Assembly: GCA_023663505.1 (NCBI GenBank)
Contig: JAMPHH010000011.1
Span: 10,906-74,905 of the forward strand
Direction: 5' to 3'
DNA: 64,000 nt
Source of the DNA: Muribaculum sp.
Lineage (GTDB): Bacteria; Bacillota; Clostridia; Lachnospirales; Lachnospiraceae
Part shown: piece by piece, positions 25,144 through 34,800 of the stretch
How the letters are laid out: each line of letters begins with the position of its first letter
Numbering within the stretch: position 1 is the first letter of the stretch
Made by a program: the position numbers and the translations under genes
The notes under the pieces: model-generated
Told to the model about the DNA's origin: nothing
Seen by the model: only the letters and a program-made list of their open reading frames with translations
Databases searched by the model: none

Positions 25144-25896
25144 ATGAGCATTATAGCACTTACGGGAAAGGGCGGCGTGGGGAAGACTTCTCTGGCGGCG
25201 GTGATCGTCAAGCTGTTGGTGGAGGCGTATCCCGACAAGAAAATACTTGCCATTGACGCAGACCCCGCGGTGGGGCTTGCCACGGCGTTGGGGGTGGAGG
25301 TATCCATGACGATTGACGATATCCGAAAGACAGTGATCTCTACCGTGGAGAACGGGGATACCAAGTCGGTGGCGGAGCTTTTGGGGGAGGCAAAATACAT
25401 GATCACGGACGCCATGGCGGAGAAGAACGGTTTTGCCTTTATCGCGATTGGGAGACCCGAGGGAGCGGGCTGTTATTGCAAGATCAATTCCTATCTGAAG
25501 GAGGTGATTCAGATGGTGTCCGATAACTTCGATTACGTGGTGATCGACGGGGAGGCGGGGATAGAGCAGGTGAACCGACGGGTTATGGAGAAGGTGACGC
25601 ATCTTTTGTTGGTGACGGACACCAGCAAGAAGGGAACCCAAGTCGTCCAAACGATCTATCGGGTGGCAAGGGAGCTTGTGATGTATGAGAAAGCGGGAGT
25701 GATCGTCAATCACGTGGCGGACGAATCCGTGAAGGAATACATAGACACGGGAGAGCTGCCTGTCCTTAGCTTTATTCCGGCGGACAGTAATCTTACCGCC
25801 TTTGACCTGACGGGCAGGGACGTGTTTGACATACCGAAGGATTCCCCGATTGTGGAGGGAGCTAAGCGGGCGCTTAGGGAGATTGGAGTCCTCTAA
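25144..25896 (+). CDS. CooC-like P-loop ATPase (nickel/iron-sulfur maturation type)
   Basis: This 250-residue MinD/CooC-type ATPase has a deviant Walker A motif, GKGGVGKTSLAA, at residues 8-19. DADPAVGLATALG and VVIDGEAGIEQVNRR follow. The CxC pair in EGAGCYCKINSYL matches the metal-binding cysteines of CooC, which loads nickel into CO dehydrogenase. No CO dehydrogenase is in the window. It heads a run of genes for two dehydratase-type Fe-S proteins, their activator and an acetyl-CoA synthase-like protein, so it may mature one of them. AGGAGG precedes ATG 25144. Confidence 0.88.
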   Translation: MSIIALTGKGGVGKTSLAAVIVKLLVEAYPDKKILAIDADPAVGLATALGVEVSMTIDDIRKTVISTVENGDTKSVAELLGEAKYMITDAMAEKNGFAFIAIGRPEGAGCYCKINSYLKEVIQMVSDNFDYVVIDGEAGIEQVNRRVMEKVTHLLLVTDTSKKGTQVVQTIYRVARELVMYEKAGVIVNHVADESVKEYIDTGELPVLSFIPADSNLTAFDLTGRDVFDIPKDSPIVEGAKRALREIGVL

Positions 25897-25942
25897 GAGA
25901 GGTGCGGAAAGAATATAAAAACAAACAGGAACAGGAGCGAAC

Positions 25943-27127
25943 GTGAAGGATTTAAAGCATTTATACTACTTAGAAAAATTACTGCAGGAAGCCAACAATG
26001 AGCTGGTGCGGGAGGCGTCGGCGGAGGGGCGGATCGCCATAGGGGGCGTTTGCGCCCAGATTCCGGAGCCGCTGTTGAATCTGCCGGGGTGTTTTCAGGT
26101 GCGGCTGCGCGCGCCGAGGACAGGCTCCGTGGAGATGGGGACTTATTACATGTCCAGTATTCTATGCGAGTGCTGTCGGGCGATTGTGGAGCGGGCATTG
26201 GAGGGCGGTTATCAGTTCTTGGACTGTATCGTCGCGCCGGACGCCTGTGCCCAAATGAATCGCTGCGTGGAGAATATTGAGCATCTAAACCTCTGCGAGA
26301 AGGAGCGATTCTTCGTGACGTATGCGGACGTGCCTATGAAGTCCACGGGCACTGCTTTGAAGCATTATGTGAAACAGATGCGGGTGCATGTATTGGAACC
26401 CCTGCGAGAGCATTATGACATTGATGTCAGTGACGGGGCTATACGCAGGGCAGTGGCGCTTCAAAACGAGGTGAGCCGTCTGATACGTGAGATTGGGGAA
26501 TATCGGAAGGAGGCGAATCCGCGCATCACGGGTTATGAGTTTACGGTGCTGTGTCTGTCCACCTATTGCTGTCCCCAAGACAAGCTGTTGGATATCCTGC
26601 GGGAGACGGCGGGGGAGTTGAAGTCAAGGGAGCCGGACAGGAAGCCCGCGTTTCGGGCGCGGGTGGTCTTGGCGGGCTCTGAGATAGACGATCCGGAGCT
26701 GATACGGCTGATAGAGGAGGCGGGAGCTTTGGTGGTGGCTGACAGGTATTGTCTGGGTTCTTTGCCGAACAGGGGGAACATCCTGCTGACGGACGAGGAG
26801 GATGCGCTGACACAGGTCTGCCGGACTTACATTCAGTGGGGGCAGTGTCCCCGCTTTATGAACACGGAGAAGCTTGTGGAGCGTCAGACCTACATAGACC
26901 GTCTGATAAAGGAGTATCAGGCAGACGGGATCATATTGCAGCAGTTGAAATTCTGTGATTACTGGGGCTATGAGCGGGCGCATCTGACTCATGTGCTGAG
27001 GGAGGACTACGGTGTTCCCGTGCTGTCCGTGGACAGACCCTATGTGGCGGGCAATTCGGGGCAGCTTCGCACCAGAGTGCAGGCATTTGTGGAGAGCATA
27101 GAGATCAAGCGGTTGGGGAAACGCTGA
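25943..27127 (+). CDS. 2-hydroxyacyl-CoA dehydratase / benzoyl-CoA reductase family subunit (first)
   Basis: This 394-residue protein of the HGD-D family begins at GTG 25943 after AGGAG. Cysteines cluster in the N-terminal half: Cys37, Cys50, Cys75, Cys77, Cys78, Cys95, Cys102 and Cys108. The C-terminal LQQLKFCDYWG...VPVLSVDRPYV...RTRVQAFVES is the family ending. Members carry [4Fe-4S] or double-cubane clusters and receive electrons from an ATP-driven activator, which is encoded two genes downstream. The substrate cannot be inferred. No CoA-transferase or acyl-CoA dehydrogenase genes are nearby, which argues against a simple amino acid fermentation operon. Confidence 0.85.
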   Translation: MKDLKHLYYLEKLLQEANNELVREASAEGRIAIGGVCAQIPEPLLNLPGCFQVRLRAPRTGSVEMGTYYMSSILCECCRAIVERALEGGYQFLDCIVAPDACAQMNRCVENIEHLNLCEKERFFVTYADVPMKSTGTALKHYVKQMRVHVLEPLREHYDIDVSDGAIRRAVALQNEVSRLIREIGEYRKEANPRITGYEFTVLCLSTYCCPQDKLLDILRETAGELKSREPDRKPAFRARVVLAGSEIDDPELIRLIEEAGALVVADRYCLGSLPNRGNILLTDEEDALTQVCRTYIQWGQCPRFMNTEKLVERQTYIDRLIKEYQADGIILQQLKFCDYWGYERAHLTHVLREDYGVPVLSVDRPYVAGNSGQLRTRVQAFVESIEIKRLGKR

Positions 27128-27226
27128 TGAAAGCATTTCCCGTGTCAAGGGTTCTGAGGGAGTGTTGACTTGGCACATGGCTTGTGGGAATAAACAAGCC
27201 GTAAGAGCGGCGGAATGAGAGGAAGT

Positions 27227-28765
27227 ATGGGTAAGCAAATGGGAAGCGAGCCGCTGGGGTGGTTTTACAGCGGCAAGAAGGCAAAGAAGCGTCGGGAATG
27301 GCGCGGTTTAAGGGACACATGGTATGATTACACCAGATGGCTCTACATATGGAAAACGCTGATATGCTTTATGATAAAGCCTAATAATCTGCGGGGATTT
27401 TTCCGATATCGGTGGATGTTAAACTATCTGGCGGTGCCTGATTTCTTTGACAGGCATACGGAAGGGATGCGCGGGACACAGCTTCGTATCGCTCACACGG
27501 GATTGGAGCTGATCGTGGTGGACGTGTGCGAGATGCTCAGGAAGATTTTCCGTGCCGACCCGCGCATCGGGAATGATAAGAAGCTTAACAGCAAGATTGT
27601 CTTGTTTGACGAGAATATGATGAGTACCCTGATGGCGGGCTTCCCGAACCTGATCTGGCTGTCGGCGGAGGTTCCTGCGGTGTATTCCAGTTCCATGATG
27701 AATCAGGAGGGTGTGACTCATTATATTGAGAAGACCATGGAGTACGGCGTGCCGGGGGACGTGTGTCCTATGCCTGCGGCGGAGCTTGGGGTGGCGCTTA
27801 CGGAGGATTTTCCTTTGATCGGAAAATGCGCGGTGCAGTGCAACACTACCTGCGACGGGAGTCTGATGGGTAACGGTATCGAGGCGGAGAGCTTTAAGAT
27901 TCCCACGTTTCAGCTTGCCGTGCCCATTCGACATACACAGGAGAGCGTGCAGGAGTACGGGGCGGACGAGCTGCGGGATTGTATCGCCTTTATCGAGGAG
28001 CAGACGGGGGAGAAGTTTGACTGGGACAATTTCTTCCGCTGTATGGAGCGTTTTAATCAGGAGACGGAGCAGATGTTGGAGTGGTTCGAGATCTCCAAGA
28101 CGGATTACCCGCAGGTGATCGGCGTGAGTCTGGCGCTGTACCGTTATGGGGTTTATCAGGCGGCAGGCGGGCGCAATCCGGAATTTTTGAACAGGGACAG
28201 GAAGATTACGGAGCTTGCAATGAAAGCTTATCAGAAGAAGGAGCTGACGATTCCGCAGCCCCGCCACAGGTGTATCACATGGGGCGTGCAGGCGGCATAT
28301 TACACCGCATTTCCCATCTGGCTGCAGAATTGCTGGGGCATCGTGCCTATCACGGATATGCTGAGTCTGGTGTCCACCCAGATGGTCAACACCGAGGATA
28401 AGGATCAGGCGATGTTGGATTTGGCGTATTTATACGAAAATATGATCATGCGCAACCGCTCCAACGGCGGGTACGAGATGGGTGTGGAGGCGCTTTGGCG
28501 GTACTGCGAGATGTTCCGCGTGGATATGGTGATCATGTACGCCCATATGGGCTGTAAGGCGATGAACGGATATCACGGGCTGTTCGAGGAGGAAGCGAGA
28601 AAGCGGGGGATTCATTTTATCTGGGTCAACCACAACCTGATGAAGCCGGACGATGCCAGCAGGAAGGACATGCGCACGGAGGTGAACCGATATATGCGCG
28701 CGGTGCTCAGAGAGGAGCCGTTAGACCCAAGCTTGGAGGATTTTGAGGACGGGACGGCGTTCTAA
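27227..28765 (+). CDS. 2-hydroxyacyl-CoA dehydratase family subunit (second, larger)
   Basis: This protein of about 512 residues belongs to the same HGD-D family, with an N-terminal extension of about 80 basic and aromatic residues. Cysteines include Cys170 in GDVCPMPAAELG and the trio Cys191, Cys195 and Cys199. Near the C-terminus MGCKAMNGYHG is followed by IHFIWVNHNLM and RTEVNRYMRAVL, the family ending. It probably pairs with the preceding subunit. I take ATG 27227, with GAGG just upstream; ATG 27215 is in frame. Confidence 0.82.
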   Translation: MGKQMGSEPLGWFYSGKKAKKRREWRGLRDTWYDYTRWLYIWKTLICFMIKPNNLRGFFRYRWMLNYLAVPDFFDRHTEGMRGTQLRIAHTGLELIVVDVCEMLRKIFRADPRIGNDKKLNSKIVLFDENMMSTLMAGFPNLIWLSAEVPAVYSSSMMNQEGVTHYIEKTMEYGVPGDVCPMPAAELGVALTEDFPLIGKCAVQCNTTCDGSLMGNGIEAESFKIPTFQLAVPIRHTQESVQEYGADELRDCIAFIEEQTGEKFDWDNFFRCMERFNQETEQMLEWFEISKTDYPQVIGVSLALYRYGVYQAAGGRNPEFLNRDRKITELAMKAYQKKELTIPQPRHRCITWGVQAAYYTAFPIWLQNCWGIVPITDMLSLVSTQMVNTEDKDQAMLDLAYLYENMIMRNRSNGGYEMGVEALWRYCEMFRVDMVIMYAHMGCKAMNGYHGLFEEEARKRGIHFIWVNHNLMKPDDASRKDMRTEVNRYMRAVLREEPLDPSLEDFEDGTAF

Positions 28766-28798
28766 GTCGGGAGAAAAATAGGGAAAGGGGAATGACAA

Positions 28799-29593
28799 AT
28801 GCGATATTTTGGAGGCTGTGATTCGGGAAGCACCTATACCAAATGTGTGATTTTGGACGAGAACGGCAAAATCGCTGCGGCGGTGACGCAAAAGAGCCGC
28901 ATCAATCCTGTGCTGAGCGCGCAGGACGCGCTGAATGCGGCTGTGGCGCAGGTGGAGGAGCTTCATAGCGCGGAGGACTTGACCTATCTGGTGGGAACGG
29001 GCTATGGGCGCAACAAGGTGCCCTTTGCCCAAGAGAATATTTCCGAGATAAGCTGTCATGCCATGGGGGTGCATGTGGTGAATCCCGATGTGAGGGCGAT
29101 CATCGATATCGGCGGGCAGGACGTGAAGGGAATCACGGTCGATACTGACGGGACGGTGTTGAATTTTGCCATGAATGACAAATGCGCGGCGGGGACGGGA
29201 CGCTTCTTTGAGACCATGGCGAATGCCTTCGAGATGTCGCTTGAGGAGTTTTCCAAGCTTTCGCTCAAGGCAAAGAACGTGATACCTATCACGTCGCAGT
29301 GTACGGTGTTTGCAGAGAGCGAGGTAATCTCACTGGTGGGGGACGGACAGCCTATGGAGGAGATAGCGGCGGGGATACAGACCGCCGTTGCCAAGAGATG
29401 TTTTGTCATGGCAAAGAAGGCGGGCGCCACGGATAGTCTGGTGCTGACAGGAGGGTGCGCCAAGAATGCCGGATTGAAGCAGGCGATTGAACGGGTATTG
29501 AAGCTAAAGGTGATAGATTTGGACGTTGACCCTCAGCTTATGGGAGCGTTGGGGGCGGCGGAATATGCCAGACAGAAAGGCGGGGCGGCATGA
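28799..29593 (+). CDS. Activator ATPase of 2-hydroxyacyl-CoA dehydratase type (HgdC-like)
   Basis: This 264-residue ASKHA-fold ATPase has a phosphate-binding start, GGCDSGSTYTKC, a second loop DIGGQDVKG, and C-terminal VLTGGCAKNAGLK. Two conserved cysteines, Cys129 in NDKCAAGTGRFFE and Cys168 in TSQCTVFAESE, ligate the [4Fe-4S] cluster shared between two subunits. The family couples ATP hydrolysis to one-electron transfer at very low potential into the dehydratase-type partner. Its neighbours are two such partners. Its stop overlaps the next small gene (ATGA). Confidence 0.93.
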   Translation: MRYFGGCDSGSTYTKCVILDENGKIAAAVTQKSRINPVLSAQDALNAAVAQVEELHSAEDLTYLVGTGYGRNKVPFAQENISEISCHAMGVHVVNPDVRAIIDIGGQDVKGITVDTDGTVLNFAMNDKCAAGTGRFFETMANAFEMSLEEFSKLSLKAKNVIPITSQCTVFAESEVISLVGDGQPMEEIAAGIQTAVAKRCFVMAKKAGATDSLVLTGGCAKNAGLKQAIERVLKLKVIDLDVDPQLMGALGAAEYARQKGGAA

Positions 29594-29793
29594 TGGTCTT
29601 GAAGGTACTTATCATCGTTGGGATTGTGTTTGTGGCTCTCTTTGTCTTAAGCCTGATCATTTATTTTTTCAATTTGGACATGAAGGCGGCGGCAGCGATC
29701 ATGCCTGTGTTCTCCAAGCATTATGACCGTGTGGACAGGAAAAAGAAGCGGCAAAAGGACAGTGTAAAGAAGGACAGTACGGACGGGGAATAA
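29590..29793 (+). CDS. Small single-helix membrane protein
   Basis: This 67-residue protein overlaps the activator gene stop by 4 bases. A hydrophobic helix (about residues 4-28, VLKVLIIVGIVFVALFVLSL) is followed by a basic cytoplasmic tail with KKKRQKDSVKK. It is not a family I recognise. Tight coupling to the activator gene suggests it belongs to the same system, possibly as a membrane anchor; that is inference. Confidence 0.7.
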   Translation: MMVLKVLIIVGIVFVALFVLSLIIYFFNLDMKAAAAIMPVFSKHYDRVDRKKKRQKDSVKKDSTDGE

Positions 29794-29861
29794 AGCGCGG
29801 TTAAGCGGGCAGGGGAAACGTGTGACAGAGCGGTGGAATCGTAGAGCGGACGGGAAAAGCG

Positions 29862-30719
29862 ATGGCTGAAGGCGGATATGGCGTATTGCAAAGGTATGAG
29901 GAGCTTTTGACGGAATATTATAAGCTGATGGAGGGTCTGAGGGCGCACTGTGTCACCAAGGACGTGGGAGCGGAGTGCTTTGAGTGGGACTCCATAGAGG
30001 GGCAGCTTCTTCTGAAGGGGGATTCTGCCATAGAGCTAGGCGGCGGCAGCCTGCCTGCGGTGAGCGGCGTGCTGTATTGTGACGGCTTAGCTTCAGCGGG
30101 TGGTCGGAGCACATCGGTTGACGCGGGGAGTGGGAGTGTGTTGACTGACACGGGTATCGGGAGTGTATCGGCTGCTGCGGGAGGCGAAGCTGTCAGGTTG
30201 GAGGAGACTTCGACGGAGACTGCCGTGAGGAGAGTCGCGCTGTACGGTCAGGATCTTCCCATGTTAAAGGGTGATGTGCCCTATGCCAGAGTGTCACTGG
30301 TGGGTATTAAGAAGGAATTTACCACAGAAGGGTACAAGCTGTATAATCTGATTCGGAGCATCGAATATATCAGATATCGGGTGAGTCCCATGGGGTATAT
30401 GCCGAGAATCTCCACTGTGCAGGACAGGGAGCAGGTCAGAGTGTCGAGAGCTGCCTTAGACGAGGGACTTGATTTCTATAAGGTGGGCAGACTTTATGAG
30501 GAAGCGTATCTCAAACACCCTGCGGTGCAGTGGGCGGAGACGGTTTTCATCACCCTGCGGGATTTTGACTATGGGGCGCTGCGGAAGCTGTTTGAGCGGG
30601 CGGAGAGCGTTACCATGTCATTGGAGCACCCGCTGGGCAACCTTCAGATGGACTGCAATAGCTGCAAGCTTAAAACGGTCTGTGACGAGGTGGAGGCGTT
30701 GCCGCCTTGCAAGAAATAA
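29862..30719 (+). CDS. Acetyl-CoA synthase-like (CdhC/AcsB middle region) cysteine-motif protein
   Basis: This 285-residue soluble protein was not recognised at first. From about residue 140 its pattern follows the middle domain of acetyl-CoA synthase: the VGIKKEF segment, an R.IEYIRYRV region, VRVSRAALDEGLDFYKVGRL corresponding to VRISKDAVKKGFKLKHYGEL in AcsB, then a VFITLRD strand and a helix. The nickel A-cluster domain of real AcsB is absent. Instead it ends with a CX2CX5C motif, MDCNSCKLKTVC. Residues about 78-125 are a Gly/Ser/Thr-rich low-complexity insert. With a CooC-like ATPase in the same cluster, an Fe-S or metal role is plausible. The similarity was judged by eye. Confidence 0.6.
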   Translation: MAEGGYGVLQRYEELLTEYYKLMEGLRAHCVTKDVGAECFEWDSIEGQLLLKGDSAIELGGGSLPAVSGVLYCDGLASAGGRSTSVDAGSGSVLTDTGIGSVSAAAGGEAVRLEETSTETAVRRVALYGQDLPMLKGDVPYARVSLVGIKKEFTTEGYKLYNLIRSIEYIRYRVSPMGYMPRISTVQDREQVRVSRAALDEGLDFYKVGRLYEEAYLKHPAVQWAETVFITLRDFDYGALRKLFERAESVTMSLEHPLGNLQMDCNSCKLKTVCDEVEALPPCKK

Positions 30720-30775
30720 TGATTTGTAAAGTCTGTTAAACAATATATAAAAATATAGAAATCACAACACGCTTG

Positions 30776-30784
30776 TGTTATACT
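30776..30784 (+). promoter_or_regulatory. Extended -10 element before the MoxR region
   Basis: TGTTATACT is an extended -10 promoter element; it overlaps a small hairpin (AACACGCTTGTGTT) at about 30766-30779. It could drive the short frame at 30834 and the MoxR gene. Confidence 0.4.
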
Positions 30785-30833
30785 AGAGGCATCACAACAC
30801 ATTTTTCAGCTTGAATTGATAGAACGGCTTGAA

Positions 30834-30947
30834 ATGGTAGCAGATGACAGCGAAGCGGTGAAGAAACAACTTGCACTTGAAAAGAAATTCATAGAACGAA
30901 AGCTGTATCAAAATCCGCCGCTTACAAGCGAGCAAACAAGCTTTTGA
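30834..30947 (+). pseudogene. Short charged open frame, probable remnant
   Basis: A frame of 37 codons (MVADDSEAVKKQLALEKKFI..., ending LTSEQTSF) stays open further upstream as FQLELIERLE with no start there. It is highly charged and helical, looks like protein, but has no ribosome site. I do not recognise it; it may be the tail of a lost gene. Confidence 0.3.
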
Positions 30948-30977
30948 GACTGCGGGAAAGGATTGGTAGGAAAGTCA

Positions 30978-31793
30978 ATGGAAAATCAGGAATTTCAAGG
31001 AACACGGGAATATGTGGCGAGCGAGGAGCTGATGGCAAGCGTCAATATTGCCATGGCGCTGCAGAAGCCCTTATTGATCAAGGGAGAGCCCGGCACGGGC
31101 AAGACCATGCTGGCGGAGGCGGTGGCGAAGGCTTTGGGCAAGCGGCTGATCATTTGGAATATCAAGTCCACCACCAAGGCACAGGAGGGCTTATATGTCT
31201 ATGACACGATTCAGCGTCTCTATGACGGTCAGTTCGGCGAGGAGGGCGTGGACGACATCGCCCGCTACATCAAGCTTGGCAAGCTGGGCGAGGCATTCGA
31301 CAGCGACGAGCAGGTGGTGCTTTTGATCGATGAGATCGACAAGGCGGATTTGGAGTTCCCGAACGACCTGCTCTGGGAGCTTGACCAGATGGAGTTCTAT
31401 ATCAACGAGACCAAGCGCACGGTGAAGGCAAAGCATCGTCCCATCGTCATCATCACCTCCAACGCGGAGAAGGAGCTGCCCGACGCGTTCCTGCGCCGCT
31501 GCATTTTTCATTATATTGATTTCCCTGATAAGGAGCTGATGGCGGAGATCGTGAAGGTGCATTTTCCTGATGTGGAGGAGCATCTGCTGGCACAGGCTAT
31601 GGAGGTGTTCTATGACATTCGGGGGCTTCGGGACATTCGCAAGAAGCCCAGTACCTCGGAGCTTATCGACTGGGTGAACGCCCTGCAGATTGGAGGCATT
31701 CCCACGGAGACCATCAAGTCCGCCCTGCCCTTTATCGGCGTGGTGGTGAAGAAGGACGAGGACATGGAGCTGGTGAAGCATTCGGGGGTGTAG
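30978..31793 (+). CDS. MoxR-type AAA+ ATPase
   Basis: This protein of about 271 residues has Walker A GEPGTGKTMLAEAVAK, Walker B VVLLIDEIDKAD, sensor-1 IVIITSNAEKELPDAFLRRC and a C-terminal lid. MoxR ATPases act as chaperones with a VWA-domain partner, which is found at 35835-37037 but is separated by 4 kb carrying a phosphorelay pair. The start at 30978 has AGGAA 7 bases upstream. Confidence 0.92.
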   Translation: MENQEFQGTREYVASEELMASVNIAMALQKPLLIKGEPGTGKTMLAEAVAKALGKRLIIWNIKSTTKAQEGLYVYDTIQRLYDGQFGEEGVDDIARYIKLGKLGEAFDSDEQVVLLIDEIDKADLEFPNDLLWELDQMEFYINETKRTVKAKHRPIVIITSNAEKELPDAFLRRCIFHYIDFPDKELMAEIVKVHFPDVEEHLLAQAMEVFYDIRGLRDIRKKPSTSELIDWVNALQIGGIPTETIKSALPFIGVVVKKDEDMELVKHSGV

Positions 31794-31821
31794 GACTGTG
31801 TTTTTCTGATGGGAGTGGCTT

Positions 31822-34800
31822 ATGAAAAGATATTACAATATTGTGGTTACAATTGTTATTGCCGCAGTGTTGGGCGTGTTCCTCGCGTTGTTTCAATTTC
31901 AATCTGAAGATGAGTCAGCCGCGGACTATGCGATGCATGAAATGAACGATGGCTGGAGCTTTGTTTCGGCGTCCTCAGCGAACGGTATGGGAGGAGTGAA
32001 CGCGTCGGATAAAAAACCTTATGCGATTGGCGGCAAAGATGACGTAATACACGAGAATCCTGACAGGGAGAACAGTGACAGGGGAGGTACAAGCGTTTCA
32101 CTTCCTTATAATGGGACGAGCAAGCCTGAAGAGTTGGTTGTCTTCCAAAACACGATACCGCAGGAATATGCAGGGCTTACATTGGCATTTTATTCTACAG
32201 AATCCTCGGTGCGTATAACACTGGATGACGAAGTGATTTATCAATATGGCGTAGAGAGTCAGAGGCTGTTTGGCAAATCACCGGGCAGCAGGCTGAATTT
32301 TGTGGATATCCCGGAGCGGATTGGGAGAGGTACTCTGCGCATCGAACTTAAATCTTCTTACGAGAATGCCGCGGCATCGCTGAGCAAGGCGACCGTGGCA
32401 CAAAGAGATGTTCTGATTCTGGGGCTTGTCGAAAATAATTTGGTGAATCTGTTTTCCTGCTTGGCGATGCTGCTTTGTGCGGTTGTATTCTTTATCACGG
32501 GTATAGTGTGTGTACGCATAGGGCAAAAGACCTACAATGTTTTTTGGTTGGCGGCACTGAGCATTGACGTAGGGGTGTATTATCTGTTTAAAACAGAAAT
32601 GCTCAGCATTTTTTGGGGAGCCAGTGCGGTATATTATATTGGTCAATACCTGTTCATCATGCTGATTTCGCTATTTCTGCTGATGTATTTGGGGAAGGAC
32701 TTAAGAGACGATTATCCGAGGATTTATGCGGCGCTTTTTAACATTATCAATCTGAATATAAGTGTTCAGATCATTTTGCAGTTGGCGGATATCTTAGATC
32801 TCGCGGACACTGTAAAATACACGGCGGTATTGTTCAGGGTGTTTTTGGTGTTATGTATATGCCTGTATGTGAGGACTGCCAGCCGAAAGCGCAATAAACA
32901 ACATTGGTTTATGGCGGCTGCGTGCATGGTGTTACTGTTGGGCGAGTTGAAGACCGTGTTCCTGATAGGGACCAATCAACTGGGTAATTTCAGTATCTAT
33001 GCCATGACGCTGTTTCTCATTGCTCTTGCGGTCCACCACATTATACTTATGACCCAAGAGTATAAGGAAAAAGCTGACGAAAGCGCTCGTCTGGCTCTTG
33101 CGGCGAGCGAGGCGAAGGGGAAATTCCTAGCCAATATGTCACATGAGATACGAACCCCTCTCAATGCCGTGTTGGGTATGGACGAGATGATACTTAGGGA
33201 AGCTTCAGAGCCCAAGATACGTGGGTATGCGATGGATATTTTCTCGTCGGGTCAGATGCTCCTGTCGTTGATTAACGATATTCTCGATTTGTCTAAGATT
33301 GAATCGGGTAAAATGGAGATCATTCCCGCAAACTATGATGTGAGCAGTATGATTCACGATTTAGCGAATATGACAGTGCTGCGTGCAGAAAAGAAAAACC
33401 TGAGCTTCCACGTTGAAGCCGACCATGAGATTCCGAGTGTTCTGTTCGGAGATGATGTCCGCATTAGGCAGGTGCTTACAAATATTCTCACAAATGCAGT
33501 AAAATACACGCAGGAGGGAGATATCTGGCTTCGTGTCCGAAAGGATAATTTGGAGGGTGATACTGTTACGCTGTATTTTGAGGTGGAAGACACGGGAATT
33601 GGAATTAAGGAGGAGGATCTGCCAAAACTGTGCGTAGAATTTGAACGTATAGAAGAAAGCCGCAACCGAAGTATCGAGGGGACAGGACTGGGAATGAGTA
33701 TTACACTCCGACTGCTCAATATGATGGGAAGCAGCTTACAGGTGGATAGTGTTTACGGGAAAGGCTCAAGGTTCTATTTCCTTTTGAAGCAGACCGTCAA
33801 GGACGAAAAGCCTATCGGGGATTTTGAGCAGAACGTTCGTAATCTGGCGTCAGAATATACATATACTTCCGGATTTATTGCGCCGGAAGCTGAGATCCTT
33901 GTGGTAGATGACAATGCAATCAATCGCAAGGTGTTCGGGAATCTGTTGAACCAGACAAAGGTGAATATCACGGAGGCAGATAGCGGAATGCGCTGCCTCG
34001 AACTCACGAGGCAAAAAAGATTCGACATCATATTTTTGGATCATATGATGCCCGAGATGGACGGTGTAGAAACGTTGCAGAAGCTGAAAGCCGACACCGA
34101 TAATCTGTGCCAAGACATTCCTGTGATCGCTTTGACGGCAAACGCTGTATCTGGAGCAAAGGAACGCTATCTGGAAATAGGGTTCAATGCCTATTTATCA
34201 AAGCCGATTGTTTCCGAGAAGCTGGAGAACATGCTTTGGGAGTTCTTGCCTAAGGAGTTGATAAAGGAGGCAGCGGATACGGATAGGAAGGTGGAGTCCG
34301 TAAAGCCCGATCTGGAACAGCTCCCCTCGGTAGATGGTTTGGATTGGAATTATGCGTGGCTGCATCTGTCGGGAATGGAGCTGCTGCAAAGCACGACGGA
34401 GGCTTTTTATGAGCAGATTCCCGCTGCCGCCGAAAAGCTCGAGGGCTGTTATCACGAAATCCTTGGGACGGGTGATTGCGGCGACTATCGGATTCAGGTT
34501 CATGCTATGAAAAGCCTTGCGGCGACGCTTGGAATATTGCCGCTTGCAGGAATGGCGAAGGTTCTCGAGGACGCAGCCAAGAACGGGCGGGCGGAGGTTA
34601 TTGAAAGTATGCACCCAATTTTTATGACGGAGTGGAACGCTTATCGTGCGAGATTGGTGGGCGTGTTCGGAATCAAAGCCGAAGACGATAAAACGGAGCC
34701 TGAGGACTATTCTATTATCTGTGCGCTGTTGGAGATGATCAACATAGCCATGCAGGATATGGACATCGACGAAGCCGACGCCAAGCTCAAGATGGTTTGC

